This document shows positions 11,901 to 17,254 of a stretch of 37,394 nucleotides of DNA, one piece after another. The stretch comes from DASRVA01 sp050732935 (GTDB taxonomy: Bacteria; Gemmatimonadota; Gemmatimonadetes; JACCXV01; JAHWKZ01): positions 1 to 37,394 of the forward strand of contig JBOHRW010000100.1 in the NCBI GenBank assembly GCA_050732935.1. The letters run 5' to 3'. Made by a program: the position numbers and the translations under genes. Below the pieces are notes generated by a model. The model saw only the letters and a program-made list of their open reading frames with translations, ran no database searches and had not been told where the DNA came from. Each line of letters starts with the position of its first letter. Position 1 is the first letter of the stretch.

Positions 11901-11914
11901 GGCAGGCTGATCAC
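2918..11914 (-). CDS. ndvB: cyclic beta-glucan synthase (NdvB/ChvB type, GT84-GH94)
   Basis: A single 2998-residue frame, close in length to ChvB. Seen in order: an N-terminal helical domain with YYHELPKI (about 105); membrane helices near 411-460; a GT2-fold glycosyltransferase with LTLDADTRLP (about 638) and RRVHRWARGDW (about 785); more helices near 830-1000; a glycoamylase-like domain with DNSYYDLL (about 1390); and two GH94-type beta-supersandwich plus catalytic units, the last with GTGDWNDGMNRVG (about 2617), whose Asp aligns with the catalytic acid of GH94 phosphorylases. Known role: polymerising and cyclising beta-1,2-glucan that is exported to the periplasm. The linkage here is inferred. 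The start is a GTG with no clear Shine-Dalgarno site; another GTG lies 10 codons in. A Gly/Glu-rich insert sits just before the C-terminus. Confidence 0.9.
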   Translation of the reverse strand: MISLPLPRAAVASETEPIRAEIFGVERLEQHARSLAEAQLARAEKRRGYPLLGRLENNSRILRDCYRALTEAVRRDEAISPASEWLIDNFFLVDDQVRIIRDALPSDYYHELPKIRSGHLADYPRVYGLTWAFVAHTDSRFDPQLLERFVRVYQEITPLTMGELWAVPISLRLVLIENLRRIALQVVRSREARAEANALADRLLEASGGGPDDDLAGLEPYRTKALESPFAVALVQRLRESDPAVMPALGWLEERLAEDGTSSEDVVRREHMSQLAAHATIVNIFTSLRQVAAYDWREFFESVSLVERALQRDPTRIYPQMDFVTRDTYRHAVEELARGSKWSELAVAERARERAARENGGGENGDGENGGGEDRVRRHLGYWLIRGGRREFEKELEFRAPISSWLRRAFLATATPGYLGTIALVSGLLVALLVVYLAQLGVGPAVLAVLALLSLVPASDLAIALVQRDVIELLEPRRLPKLDFRSGIPESCSTLVVVPTILTDVGGVRQQVERIERHYLATSRGHIAYALLSDWKDAEAEELPGDDQLLAAAARDLTEINERYGPRPDGGPRFLLLHRRRVWNPVEGAWMGWERKRGKIDELNRLLRGDDDTTYVPRADGLTEIPANVRYVLTLDADTRLPLEAGEQLIGAMAHPLNQPWVHPEKQRVTQGYGILQPRVTPILPPADETTLYHKIWSGPTGLDPYVAAVSDVYQDLFNEASYVGKGIYEVDAFAAALENRVPENTLLSHDLFEGCFARAGLITDVEVFDEFPTHYETSARRVHRWARGDWQLLPWIVGDPPSVDGRRPPRSLSLISRWKMLDNLRRTLSPPATFLLLVAGWLSLPVSPLLWTGFVVATLAMPAAVPVLTGLVPRRRGIAKRSHLRGIAADAVTAAAQVGLSVVFVANRAVLMVDAIVRTLYRKYVSRRHLLEWVTAAQAGSGVSRNLGQAYRKMWPAVALGLAVLALLFAIRPMAALEAFPVVALWLASPAFALWLSRPLGDRGLEALDPESEADLRRVARQTWGFFERLVDEDDGWLPPDNLQTEPETVIAHRTSPTNIGMYLISTVAARDFGWIGTDEVAGRFERTFGTLDRLERHAGHLYNWYDTRTLQPLDPPYISTVDSGNLAGHLLTAAEACRELTRKPVPGHGALQGIGDAFVLAREAARVTSEALRSATVSRHDLDESLQTLAEALAETPATTAAWAALLERMEAAAATLCDVAEVLAEENGEEAADLMAWSGRVADGIASHRRDLLTVAPWGKILAGDIPTWLSADAERRERWDRALDVLSTVPAPAAVTLVARAAEAELDPLAADLEGSGDLEIEAARRWIESLRAAVGRGRNSSAALVERLEGLAARADGWVEETDFRILYDEERKLFSIGYRPLEGRLDNSYYDLLATEARLASLVAIAKGDVPVEHWFRLGRPVTPVGKDAALISWSGSMFEYLMPYLVMKAPAGTMLDRTQRLVVRRQIQYGSERGIPWGVSESAYNARDLAFSYQYSHFGIPGLGLTRGLSEDLVVAPYASALAAMIEPRAAVRNLERLAALGARGDFGFFEALDFTPLRLPKDQKVEVVRAYMAHHQGMTIAAIDNVVNDGVLRERFHEVPMIGAAELVLQERIPRDMAVARPRPEEVKAARHVREIVPPAIRRFRKPHTRVPRTHVLSNGRLSVMLTNAGSGYTHHLERAITRWREDTTRDGWGSYLYLRDVASGEVWSAGFQPTAVEPEHYEVVFSEDRAEIHRLDGAIWTSLEVIVSPEDDGELRRLTIKNLGARLREIEVTSYAEVVLAPPAADAAHPAFQNLFIQTEFVPTLDAIVATRRPREGDDPEIWAAHVVAVKGGETVGALQCETDRSRFLDRGRGVRRPSVVFEGRPLSNTTGSVLDPIFSLRRTIRLQSGESAQLTFSTLVADTRDEALALVDKYGETATFEREAALAWTQAQVQLQHLGIEADEAHLFQRLASRILYLDPGLRPASATLSENAGGQKALWGYGISGDRPVVLVRIDHIRDREIVRHLIRAHEYWGMKGLAVDLVIVNEHPHTYAEELQDWLERSVRVSQSSARHETHVGHGEVFVLRGDQIPEEDRLLLSTVARAVLLSHHGSLAEQLEAALRDESAVPLPGKPPARQPTASMPPPRPRLSFFNGLGGFAEAGREYVTILGEGQWTPAPWINVISNPRFGFQVSESGAGFTWAVNSRENRLTPWSNDPVTDPVGEALYIRDEDSGAIWTPTPLPIRQPSPYQTHHGQGYSRFEIQCHGVASRLTQYVPLDDPVKISRLTLKNLSDRTRRLSVTAYVEWVLGVFRDKSAPFVVTAIDDETRGLFATNRWNPVYAERVAFADLRGQQDEWTTDRTEFLGRNGTLHHPAAMVSGKPLSGRTGTGWDPCAALRRYLTLRPGATVEVVFLLGQGDDLEATRRLVARYRTADLDAVLQEVETWWEDVLGALQVRTPDYSMSIMLNRWLLYQALSCRYWARSAFYQSGGAYGFRDQLQDVTALVVARREIVREHILRAAAHQFQEGDVLHWWHPPTGKGVRTTISDDRSWLPLTLLHYLSVTGDEDVLDEEADFLTGEKLEEGEHEKYFVPEVSGERGTLYEHCARALDVSLGLGPHELPLIGTGDWNDGMNRVGEQGRGESVWLAWFLLLNLRGFAEIAERRGDSPRVERWRAFAERVQKALEEHGWDGDWYRRAYFDDGTPLGSSSNEECRIDSIAQSWAVLSGAAPRDRAAHAMKAVEQYLVRRGDGLVLLFTPPFDKTPLDPGYIKGYVPGIRENGGQYTHAALWALIAFAELGQGDKAAELFSILNPINHASTRAGIHRYKVEPYVAVADVYAEPPHVGRGGWTWYTGSAGWMYRAGVEWILGFRLRGEALLLDPCIPRDWPGYEISFRYHSARYEIDVQNPEGVMRGVKRVELDGEEVPERGWQVAEVREAAEVGAGVGRAGGDEDGRGNPGGAPVEGDGGPPRVGDPLRDASSGDPPTGAQIPLVDDGRSHTVRVTLG
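10803..10847. repeat. 15-bp tandem repeat (about 3 copies) in the glucan synthase gene
   Basis: Three near-identical 15-bp units of the form CCTCCGTTCTCGCCA encode the linker ENGGGENGDGENGGG at about residue 360 of the glucan synthase, between the N-terminal domain and the first membrane segment. Copies differ at one or two bases. It is in frame and probably varies in copy number without disrupting the protein. Confidence 0.85.
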
Positions 11915-11980
11915 GTAGGCCGGCGGCCCGACGACAGGGTGGTCTTCTCCCTGCTGAGGGACGGGTTCATCATCTGATGA

Positions 11981-12023
11981 GGTCGATCAGGGCGGCCGAA
12001 GATATCGGCCGCCTTGATCGACC
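11981..12023. terminator. 19-bp inverted repeat between tRNA-Ser(CGA) and ndvB
   Basis: Arms of 19 nt (left begins GGTCGATCAGGGCGG, right ends TTGATCGACC) pair with a single G-T wobble around the loop AGATA. It begins 3 nt after the tRNA CCA end. A second small inverted repeat, TCATCA-TC-TGATGA, lies at 11967-11980. No U-tract follows, so a rho-independent terminator is only one option; a tRNA-processing or read-through control element is another. Confidence 0.55.
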
Positions 12024-12026
12024 GAA

Positions 12027-12117
12027 TGGCGGAGGGGGTGGGATTCGAACCCACGATACGCTATTCACGCATACCGGTTTTCGAGACCGGCGCCTTCAAC
12101 CGCTCGGCCACCCCTCC
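12027..12117 (-). tRNA. tRNA-Ser(CGA)
   Basis: Acceptor GGAGGGG pairs with CCCCTCC. The discriminator is G and CCA is encoded. The anticodon stem CCGGT/ACCGG encloses CTCGAAA, giving anticodon CGA. It has a long class II variable arm and a standard T-arm. It is 91 nt, upstream of the glucan synthase gene on the same strand. Confidence 0.96.
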
Positions 12118-12220
12118 GCAGCTTGACCAATGAAGGTCGCATCGCGGGAGCCTGAATTCAACCGGCGCGGGCGCCCGGGGGACGTGGTGGTGGGCCCTCC
12201 CTTGGCACGCTTCTGCTCGC

Positions 12221-12248
12221 GCCGTGTGTAACTCGAATTACACACGGC
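12221..12248. repeat. perfect 11-bp inverted repeat, possible cruciform or terminator
   Basis: GCCGTGTGTAA and TTACACACGGC flank the hexamer CTCGAA. Outer arms CTGCTC (12213-12218) and GAGCAG extend the symmetry. It lies in the gap between tRNA-Ser(CGA), read leftward, and the small plus-strand membrane gene, and downstream of tadA. No U-tract is seen. It could end tadA transcription or be an operator. Confidence 0.5.
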
Positions 12249-12319
12249 ATCCGGGAGCAGGCACCCTCACTGTAAGCCACCGCCTCGCAGAGTCCCGTTG
12301 CCGCGGACCCCGGCCCGGA

Positions 12320-12910
12320 TCAGGTTAGAGGCCCATGTTCTGGACGAGCCTCGTCGTGCTGCTGATCCTCTGGCTCTTGGGTCTGCTCCTCGGGGCCGGG
12401 CCCTGGATCCACGTCCTCGCCTTCGTGATGGCGATCGTTTTCCTGTATCGTCTCCTGGTCCCCCGACGCCCCTGGTGAAGCTCCCCGCCGGGAGCGGAAG
12501 AACTCCCTCAGCAGAGCGCCGGCCTCCCGCGCCCCCACCCCGCGAACGACGTCGATGCGATGGTTGAGGCGCGGATCGGTCGCCAGGTCGGCCAGGCTGC
12601 CGCACATGCCGGCCTTGGGGTCGTCGGCCCCGTACACGAGCCGCTCGATCCGGGACAGCACGCATGCCCCCGCGCACATCGCACAGGGCTCCAGCGTCAC
12701 GTACAGGGTCGCGCCCAGGAGCCGCCACGAGCCCAGCTCGCGGGCAGCTTCGCGCAGGGCAAGGATCTCGGCGTGCGCGGTCGGATCCTGCCAGGCCTCG
12801 GTCCGGTTTGCACCGCGCCCAACGATCCTTCCGCCCACCACCACGACCGCCCCTACCGGAACCTCGCCGCGATCGGCCGCCTCGCGGGCCAGACCCAGCG
12901 CCTCGGCCAT
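12320..12910 (-). CDS. tadA: tRNA-specific adenosine deaminase TadA (with 54-residue C-terminal tail)
   Basis: A cytidine-deaminase-fold protein of 196 residues. Zinc site: H46 in TAHAEI, with E48 as the proton shuttle, plus C76 and C79 in EPCAMC. RGEVPVGAVVV precedes them, as in TadA. The enzyme converts A34 of tRNA-Arg(ACG) to inosine so that one tRNA reads CGU, CGC and CGA. The gene for exactly that tRNA ends 10 nt upstream of this start, so both are probably cut from one transcript. The catalytic core ends near residue 142 (FFRSRR), which is normal length. The remaining 54 residues are Glu/Gln/Pro-rich and exactly antisense to the small plus-strand membrane gene, so they are probably a read-out of the opposite strand rather than a functional domain. 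No Shine-Dalgarno site fits before the ATG. Confidence 0.9.
   Translation of the reverse strand: MAEALGLAREAADRGEVPVGAVVVVGGRIVGRGANRTEAWQDPTAHAEILALREAARELGSWRLLGATLYVTLEPCAMCAGACVLSRIERLVYGADDPKAGMCGSLADLATDPRLNHRIDVVRGVGAREAGALLREFFRSRRGASPGASGDQETIQENDRHHEGEDVDPGPGPEEQTQEPEDQQHDEARPEHGPLT
12335..12478 (+). CDS. lmo0937-like small membrane protein
   Basis: A 47-residue protein from ATG 12335 to TGA 12478, one of the few plus-strand genes. It starts MFWTSLVVLLILWLLGLL, has a short Gly/Pro turn, a second hydrophobic helix (HVLAFVMAIVFLYRLL) and a basic tail ending RRPW. Two helices with an LxLWLLG core and a terminal Arg cluster are the pattern of the lmo0937 family of tiny membrane proteins, whose function is unknown and which are often stress-associated. 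The sequence AGAGG lies 5-10 nt before the ATG. The gene lies entirely opposite the 3' end of tadA. I consider it real because its hydrophobic pattern and family resemblance are strong, whereas the overlapping tadA tail is low-complexity. Confidence 0.7.
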   Translation: MFWTSLVVLLILWLLGLLLGAGPWIHVLAFVMAIVFLYRLLVPRRPW

Positions 12911-12920
12911 CCAGCGGGCG

Positions 12921-12997
12921 TGGTGCGCCCTGAGGGAGTCGAACCCCCAACCTTCAGATCCGTAGTCTGACGCTCTATCCAATTGAGCTAAGGGCGC
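12921..12997 (-). tRNA. tRNA-Arg(ACG)
   Basis: Acceptor GCGCCCT pairs with AGGGCGC. The discriminator is A and CCA is encoded. The anticodon stem CAGA/TCTG encloses CTACGGA, giving anticodon ACG, whose A34 is the TadA substrate. It is 77 nt with a standard short variable loop. The 3' end is 10 nt before the tadA ATG. Confidence 0.96.
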
Positions 12998-13014
12998 AGC
13001 CGGCGGGACGAGAA

Positions 13015-13042
13015 AATATACGCCCGGACGCTCTTCGGGCAA
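13015..13042 (-). promoter_or_regulatory. sigma-70-type promoter for tRNA-Arg(ACG)-tadA
   Basis: Minus-strand -35 TTGCCC (13042-13037) and -10 TATATT (13020-13015) are spaced 16 bp. The -10 lies about 18 bp before the tRNA 5' end at 12997. This AT-rich patch stands out in a GC-rich stretch. It would drive both the tRNA and tadA. Confidence 0.5.
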
Positions 13043-13065
13043 CGCGGCTCGCCCCTGTCGATCGG

Positions 13066-13221
13066 TTACTCCTCCGGATCCGGCCACCCCGAGTGGAGGT
13101 TCCGCTTGATCTGGCGGATCGTCCGCTGGAGGTCCCGGGACTGCCCGCCCAGGCGGAACAGAACGATGAAGAGAACCGCCCACAGCACCGCATAGAGGGC
13201 TGCGAACACGCCTTCAGCCAT
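13066..13221 (-). CDS. CcmD-like small membrane protein
   Basis: A 51-residue protein, MAEGVFAALYAVLWAVLFIV then a basic, helical tail with QSRDLQRTIRQIKRNL. One transmembrane helix followed by a charged amphipathic helix is the layout of CcmD-family peptides, which in other bacteria help heme-export ABC complexes. It is the last gene of the ctaA operon, and its ATG overlaps the DUF420 stop by one base (TGATG), so translation is probably coupled. Heme- or oxidase-assembly help fits the position but is not shown by sequence. The family is defined more by shape than by residues, so confidence is moderate. Confidence 0.55.
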   Translation of the reverse strand: MAEGVFAALYAVLWAVLFIVLFRLGGQSRDLQRTIRQIKRNLHSGWPDPEE

Positions 13222-13667
13222 CACATCACCTCGCTCGATGGAAACCAGTGGTACAGCATGAGATAGATTAACACTCCCGTAACCGACACGTAGAGCCAGA
13301 GCGGCCATGTCCAGCGCGCGATCCGGACGTGCGCCTCGATCCGCCCGCGAAGCCCGCGGCCGGCCGTGACCAGCGCCAGCGGCAGGATCGCGGCCGCCAG
13401 CGGGACATGGGTCACGAGAATCGCATAGTAAGCCACGCGCGGCCACCCGCCGGCGGTGAAGCGCACCGATCCGGCCTGGACGTGATAGACGACGTAGGAC
13501 GCCAGGAACAGGGCCGAGACGACCAGCGCCGCTCCCATGCAGAGCCGGTGCCGGTCGATCCGCCCCCGCCTGACGAAGAGATGCCCCACCACGAGCAGCA
13601 CGGCGGCGAGCGAGTTCAGCGCCGCGTTCAGCGCCGGCAGGTCGTGGAGATCGATCACCGCGAACAC
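13221..13667 (-). CDS. DUF420 membrane protein (CtaM/YozB-like)
   Basis: A 148-residue protein with four hydrophobic helices. DLPALNAALNSLAAVLLVVG opens the first helix and RHRLCMGAALVVSALFLASYVVYH the second. His residues near helix ends (YVVYH, THVPLA, EAHVRIARWTWPLWLYV) follow the DUF420 pattern. Members such as CtaM and YozB are needed for heme-copper oxidase maturation in Gram-positive bacteria. Here the gene sits in an operon with ctaA and ctaB, which supports the same role. It starts 17 nt after the ABC permease stop and overlaps the next gene by one base. Confidence 0.78.
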   Translation of the reverse strand: MFAVIDLHDLPALNAALNSLAAVLLVVGHLFVRRGRIDRHRLCMGAALVVSALFLASYVVYHVQAGSVRFTAGGWPRVAYYAILVTHVPLAAAILPLALVTAGRGLRGRIEAHVRIARWTWPLWLYVSVTGVLIYLMLYHWFPSSEVM

Positions 13668-13683
13668 ACCGCACGGCCCAGGC

Positions 13684-14448
13684 TCATCGCCGGACCACCC
13701 AAACCGCGACCCCGAAGGCCGCCAGCGCGAACCCGATGGTCACCGCCCAGGCGACACCGGGGCTCGTGAAGGCGACGTCGGTGCGCCCGTAGAGGGCTTG
13801 GCGGAAGGCGGCCAAGCCGTAGGCCAGGGGATCGAGCCGCATCACGATCTGAAGCCCATGGGCGGCGCCGGCCAGCGGGAAGAGCGCGCCGGACAGGAAC
13901 CAGAGCGGGAGGAGCAGCAGGTTCACGATGCCGTGGAACCCCTGGATCGACTCCATCCCCCACGCGAGGACGAACCCCAGGCAGGTGAGCGCGAAGGCCA
14001 TCGCGAAGAGAGCCAGGAGGCCGACCACGATTCCCGTCGGAAGCACCGGGATGCCGACCAGCGGCAGGAGCGGCAGGAGCAGCGCCCCCTGCAGGACGGC
14101 AATGGACGCGCCTCCGAGGACCTTGCCCAGCACGATCGCCGAGCGCGACACGGGCGACACGATCACCCCCTGCAGGAACCCGGTCCGGCGGTCCTCGATC
14201 AGGCTGAACGTGCCGACGATGGCGGTCACCAGGACGACGAACACGATCGTGCCCGGGAACAGGTACTCGACCGCCCCCACCCCGGCAGGCATCCCGGCCG
14301 GCGCGAACGAGCCGGCCATGCCGAAACCGATCAGGACCCAGAACAGGAGCGCCGTGGCGATCCCGCTCAGAACGCGCATGCGGTCGCGATGGAAGCGCAC
14401 GATCTCGCGCCAGCCCAGGCTCAGTGCGGGGAGAACCGTCTCACTCAT
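13684..14448 (-). CDS. ABC-2 type transporter permease
   Basis: A 254-residue protein with six hydrophobic helices. After the amphipathic N-terminus (LSLGWREIVRFHRDRMRVLSG) come FPGTIVFVVLVTAIVGTFSLIEDRRTGFLQGVIVSPVSR, the signature cytoplasmic loop of ABC-2 permeases, and a C-terminal LLLPLWFLSGALFPL segment. The start overlaps the end of the ATPase gene by 8 bp, so the two form one exporter. Position between ctaB and DUF420 points to cytochrome oxidase or heme/copper biogenesis (compare CcmAB or NosFY). The substrate cannot be inferred from sequence. A drug/daunorubicin-exporter label would be generic. Confidence 0.88.
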   Translation of the reverse strand: MSETVLPALSLGWREIVRFHRDRMRVLSGIATALLFWVLIGFGMAGSFAPAGMPAGVGAVEYLFPGTIVFVVLVTAIVGTFSLIEDRRTGFLQGVIVSPVSRSAIVLGKVLGGASIAVLQGALLLPLLPLVGIPVLPTGIVVGLLALFAMAFALTCLGFVLAWGMESIQGFHGIVNLLLLPLWFLSGALFPLAGAAHGLQIVMRLDPLAYGLAAFRQALYGRTDVAFTSPGVAWAVTIGFALAAFGVAVWVVRR

Positions 14449-15382
14449 AGAAGCGATGACCCGTCCGCTGGACGAACACGTCCTCCAGGGTCGCCCGTCC
14501 GACGGTGATCGAACGGATCAGCCCGGGAAAGGCCTCGGCGAGGCGCGGGACGAAGGCGGCCCCGTCGGGCCACTCGATTCGCACGACCCCGTCCACCACG
14601 CTGGCCGGCGCGGAGAACCGCTCGGCTACCGCCGCGGCCAGCCGCTGGGGCTCGGCGGTCTCGAGCGAGACGACGTCGCCCCGGATGCCGCCCTTCAGCG
14701 TCTCCGGGGGGTCGAGCGCCACCAGCGACCCGCGGTCGAGGATGCCGATCCGGTCGCAGTCCTCGGCCTCGAGCATGAGGTGGGTGGTCACGACGACCGT
14801 CACCCGGCGCTCGGCCCGCAGAATGTCGACCCCGCGCCAGAAGTCCTTGCGCCCGCCGGGGTCCAGGCCCGCGGTGGGCTCGTCGAGGAGAAGCACCGGC
14901 GGGTCGTGAAGGAGGCCCTTGGCGAGCTCGACGCGCCTTACGAGCCCACCCGAGAGCGTCCGGACGTGGTCATCGGCCCGGTCCGCGACTCCGAGAGATC
15001 CCAGCAGGCTCTCGATCGCAGCGGCCAGCCGGGAGCCCCGGAGCCCGTAGAGATGGCCCTGATGGCGCAGGTTCTCGGCCGGGGTGAGCCAGGGGTCGAG
15101 GCTGGCGTGCTGGAAGACGACGCCGATCCTCCGCCTGACGGAGGCGGGATCGCGCACGACGTCGATCCCGGCCACCGCGGCCCGGCCGGCAGTCGGCACG
15201 AGCAGTGTGCTCAGGATCCGCATCAGCGTGGTCTTTCCCCCGCCATTCGGGCCCAGCAGCCCGAACCGCTCCCCCGGGGACACACGGAACGAGACCCCTT
15301 CCAGAGCGGGACGATCGCCGAAGCGATGCCCGACATCCTCGACTAGGACCGCCCACGCGGGATCGGATTCAGGTCGCGACAC
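14441..15382 (-). CDS. ABC transporter ATP-binding protein
   Basis: A 313-residue ATPase. Walker A is GPNGGGKTT (about residue 40; Gly replaces the usual Ala), the signature LSGGLVRRVELAKGLL, Walker B VLLLDEPTAGLDP, and the switch His is in VVVTTHLMLEAED. A C-terminal extension of about 80 residues after EDCDRIGILDRG resembles the regulatory tail of DrrA/CcmA-type exporters. Its start lies inside the end of ctaB (14-bp overlap), and its end overlaps the permease start by 8 bp, so the order ctaA-ctaB-ATPase-permease is translationally linked. Energises the partner permease at the inner membrane. Confidence 0.92.
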   Translation of the reverse strand: MSRPESDPAWAVLVEDVGHRFGDRPALEGVSFRVSPGERFGLLGPNGGGKTTLMRILSTLLVPTAGRAAVAGIDVVRDPASVRRRIGVVFQHASLDPWLTPAENLRHQGHLYGLRGSRLAAAIESLLGSLGVADRADDHVRTLSGGLVRRVELAKGLLHDPPVLLLDEPTAGLDPGGRKDFWRGVDILRAERRVTVVVTTHLMLEAEDCDRIGILDRGSLVALDPPETLKGGIRGDVVSLETAEPQRLAAAVAERFSAPASVVDGVVRIEWPDGAAFVPRLAEAFPGLIRSITVGRATLEDVFVQRTGHRFYE

Positions 15383-16217
15383 GATCCAGGACGAGCAGGG
15401 CCAGCAGGATCGGCAGGTAGGTCACCGAGGCGAGCAGGAGCCGGCGAGCGCCCTTCCGGCCCCGGTCCATGGCCATCCCCAGACCGAATGCCAGAAAGAC
15501 CACGCCCAGCGCGAGCGCCCCGAAGAAGTAGACGCCGCCGGTCAACCCGAGCAAGGTCGGGGTCAGGCTGACCGGGATCAGGGCTAGCGCGTACAGTGCC
15601 GCCTGGCGACCGGTGGATCCGCCGGCCGGATCCACCACCGGAAGCATCGGGAAGCCCCCGCGCGCGTAGTCGTCCTTGAACATCCAGGCGATGGCGAGAA
15701 AGTGAGGCAGCTGCCAGAGAAAGAGGATGGAGAACAGCGCCCAGCCGCCCAGGCCGACGGAACCCGTCGCCGCCGTCCAGCCGATGACGGGCGGGATCGC
15801 CCCGGGGATCGCCCCCACCAGCGTGTTCAACGAGGTCCTCGGCTTGAGCGGAGTGTACACCGCGATGTAGAGGACGATCGTCAGGAGCGCCAGAAAGCCC
15901 GTGAGCGCGTTGATCCCGATCGCCAGCCAGGCGACCCCCCCGGCCGACAGGAGCAGCCCGGCGGCGAGCCCGCGGGCCGGGGAGATCCGTCCCGCCGGGA
16001 CGGGCCGCGAAGCAGTGCGAACCATGCGCGCGTCGGCGTCGCGCTCGTAGACCTGATTGAGCGCCGCGGCCCCGGCCGAGGCCAGTCCCACCCCGACAAG
16101 CAGCGACACGAGGATTCCGAGGTCGATCTCCAGCGCCCCCAGGACGTATCCGGTCGCCGCGGTGACCAGCACCAGCGCCGTGATCCGCGCCTTGATCAGG
16201 ATCAGCCAATCGTTCAC
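15369..16217 (-). CDS. ctaB: protoheme IX farnesyltransferase (heme O synthase)
   Basis: A 282-residue UbiA-family prenyltransferase starting at GTG 16217 (MNDWLILIKARITALVLVTA). The first Asp-rich motif is NQVYERDADARMVRT, and the family's YTPLKPRTSLNTLVGAIPGAIPPVIGW motif follows. A second cytoplasmic motif, HFLAIAWMFKDDYARGGFPMLPV, carries DDYARGGFPM as in CtaB/Cox10. It adds farnesyl to heme b to make heme O for heme-copper oxidases. The GTG start overlaps the ctaA stop as GTGA. The open frame extends 271 codons upstream but there it is a shadow of ctaA. Product heme O would pass to CtaA, encoded just upstream. Confidence 0.95.
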   Translation of the reverse strand: MNDWLILIKARITALVLVTAATGYVLGALEIDLGILVSLLVGVGLASAGAAALNQVYERDADARMVRTASRPVPAGRISPARGLAAGLLLSAGGVAWLAIGINALTGFLALLTIVLYIAVYTPLKPRTSLNTLVGAIPGAIPPVIGWTAATGSVGLGGWALFSILFLWQLPHFLAIAWMFKDDYARGGFPMLPVVDPAGGSTGRQAALYALALIPVSLTPTLLGLTGGVYFFGALALGVVFLAFGLGMAMDRGRKGARRLLLASVTYLPILLALLVLDRVAT

Positions 16218-17164
16218 GTGATCTCCTGGACGACCAGGTCCACGCGCCCGGCGGCCGGCAGGGGCGCGAGCCTGAGCCCCCGGTCCGCCCGCAGCGCCAG
16301 CCCCAGCGCGCCCGCCCATAGGAGGGCGCCCACGCCGAGGTGCGCGGTAGTCACCCAGGCCGCCTTGTACGACCAGATCACCCAGCCGCCCAGCCCAATC
16401 TGGAGAACCACCAGCCCGGCCAGAAGAAGTGCGGGCTCGAGGAGCCAGGGGTCGCTCCGATGGGAGTGCCAGGCCCGCCGGACCAGCCAGGCGATCAGAA
16501 CAAGCACCACGACCGCGCCTGCCCGATGGGCGAAGTGGAGCGCCACCGGTCGCGAGTCCAGCGGCGGAACCAGCTGGCCGTAGGCGAGCGGGAAGGTAGG
16601 GATGGCCATGCCCGCACCGGTGTGGCGGACGACCGCCCCGAGCAGGACCTGCAGGAGGATGGCGCCGGCAGTGACCGCGCCCAGCGTGACCAAGGCCGGC
16701 TCGCCGGTGTCCATGAGCCGCTCGCGCCGCTCGTGCCAGCCGCGGGAGCAGGCGATCGCGATCGTCACCGTCATCCCGAACAGCAGCTCGGCCAGGCCCG
16801 CGTGGCCGACCGAGATCGCGTCCGGGAGTCCGAGGAGCACGGTCGCGCCTCCCAGCATGGCCTGCAGGACGACGCCGCCCAGGGCCAGCCATCCCAGCCG
16901 CCGGACCCAGGCGCGTGGCTCGCGGCGCCAGAGCCAGAGGGCCTGGACCGCGATCAGGACCCCCACCAGGCCGGCGATCAGGCGGTGGCCGTGCTCGTAC
17001 AGCACGCCGCCCTCCATGGCCGGCATCCACTGTCCGTAGCTGAGCGGCCAGTCGGGCACGGCGAGCCCCGAGCCCGTGCTGGTGACCATGCCCCCCGCCA
17101 GGAGGAGGAGAAAGGTGCAGCCGGCGACGAGCTGGGTGTAGCGACGGAGCGCGGCAGGCGTCAC
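16214..17164 (-). CDS. ctaA: heme A synthase (CtaA/Cox15)
   Basis: A 316-residue protein with eight predicted helices in two homologous four-helix halves. Heme-ligand His residues occur in EHGHRLIAG, SVGHAGLAELLF, HFAHRAGAVV and TTAHLGVGALLW. GSGLAVPDWPLSYGQ and GAGMAIPTFPLAYGQ are the matching loops of the two halves. It oxidises the heme O methyl group to heme A, so the organism likely makes an aa3/caa3-type oxidase. I chose the GTG at 17164 (MTPAALRRYTQLVAG), which sits right before the first helix. An ATG at 17260 would add 32 residues without family resemblance. First gene of a six-gene operon, with a 16-bp palindrome about 90 bp upstream. Confidence 0.94.
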   Translation of the reverse strand: MTPAALRRYTQLVAGCTFLLLLAGGMVTSTGSGLAVPDWPLSYGQWMPAMEGGVLYEHGHRLIAGLVGVLIAVQALWLWRREPRAWVRRLGWLALGGVVLQAMLGGATVLLGLPDAISVGHAGLAELLFGMTVTIAIACSRGWHERRERLMDTGEPALVTLGAVTAGAILLQVLLGAVVRHTGAGMAIPTFPLAYGQLVPPLDSRPVALHFAHRAGAVVVLVLIAWLVRRAWHSHRSDPWLLEPALLLAGLVVLQIGLGGWVIWSYKAAWVTTAHLGVGALLWAGALGLALRADRGLRLAPLPAAGRVDLVVQEIT

Positions 17165-17254
17165 GAAGGGCAATCTACCGCCGGGGATGGAGGGATCCCA
17201 ACTCTCCTGGAGGGCGGCCCTGTGGCTTTCCCTCCTGCAGACTCGTTCACGAAA

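Noticed and set aside
12911..13183. Longer TadA beginning at 13183
   Set aside because: That part is the translated tRNA-Arg gene and its promoter, not protein-coding.
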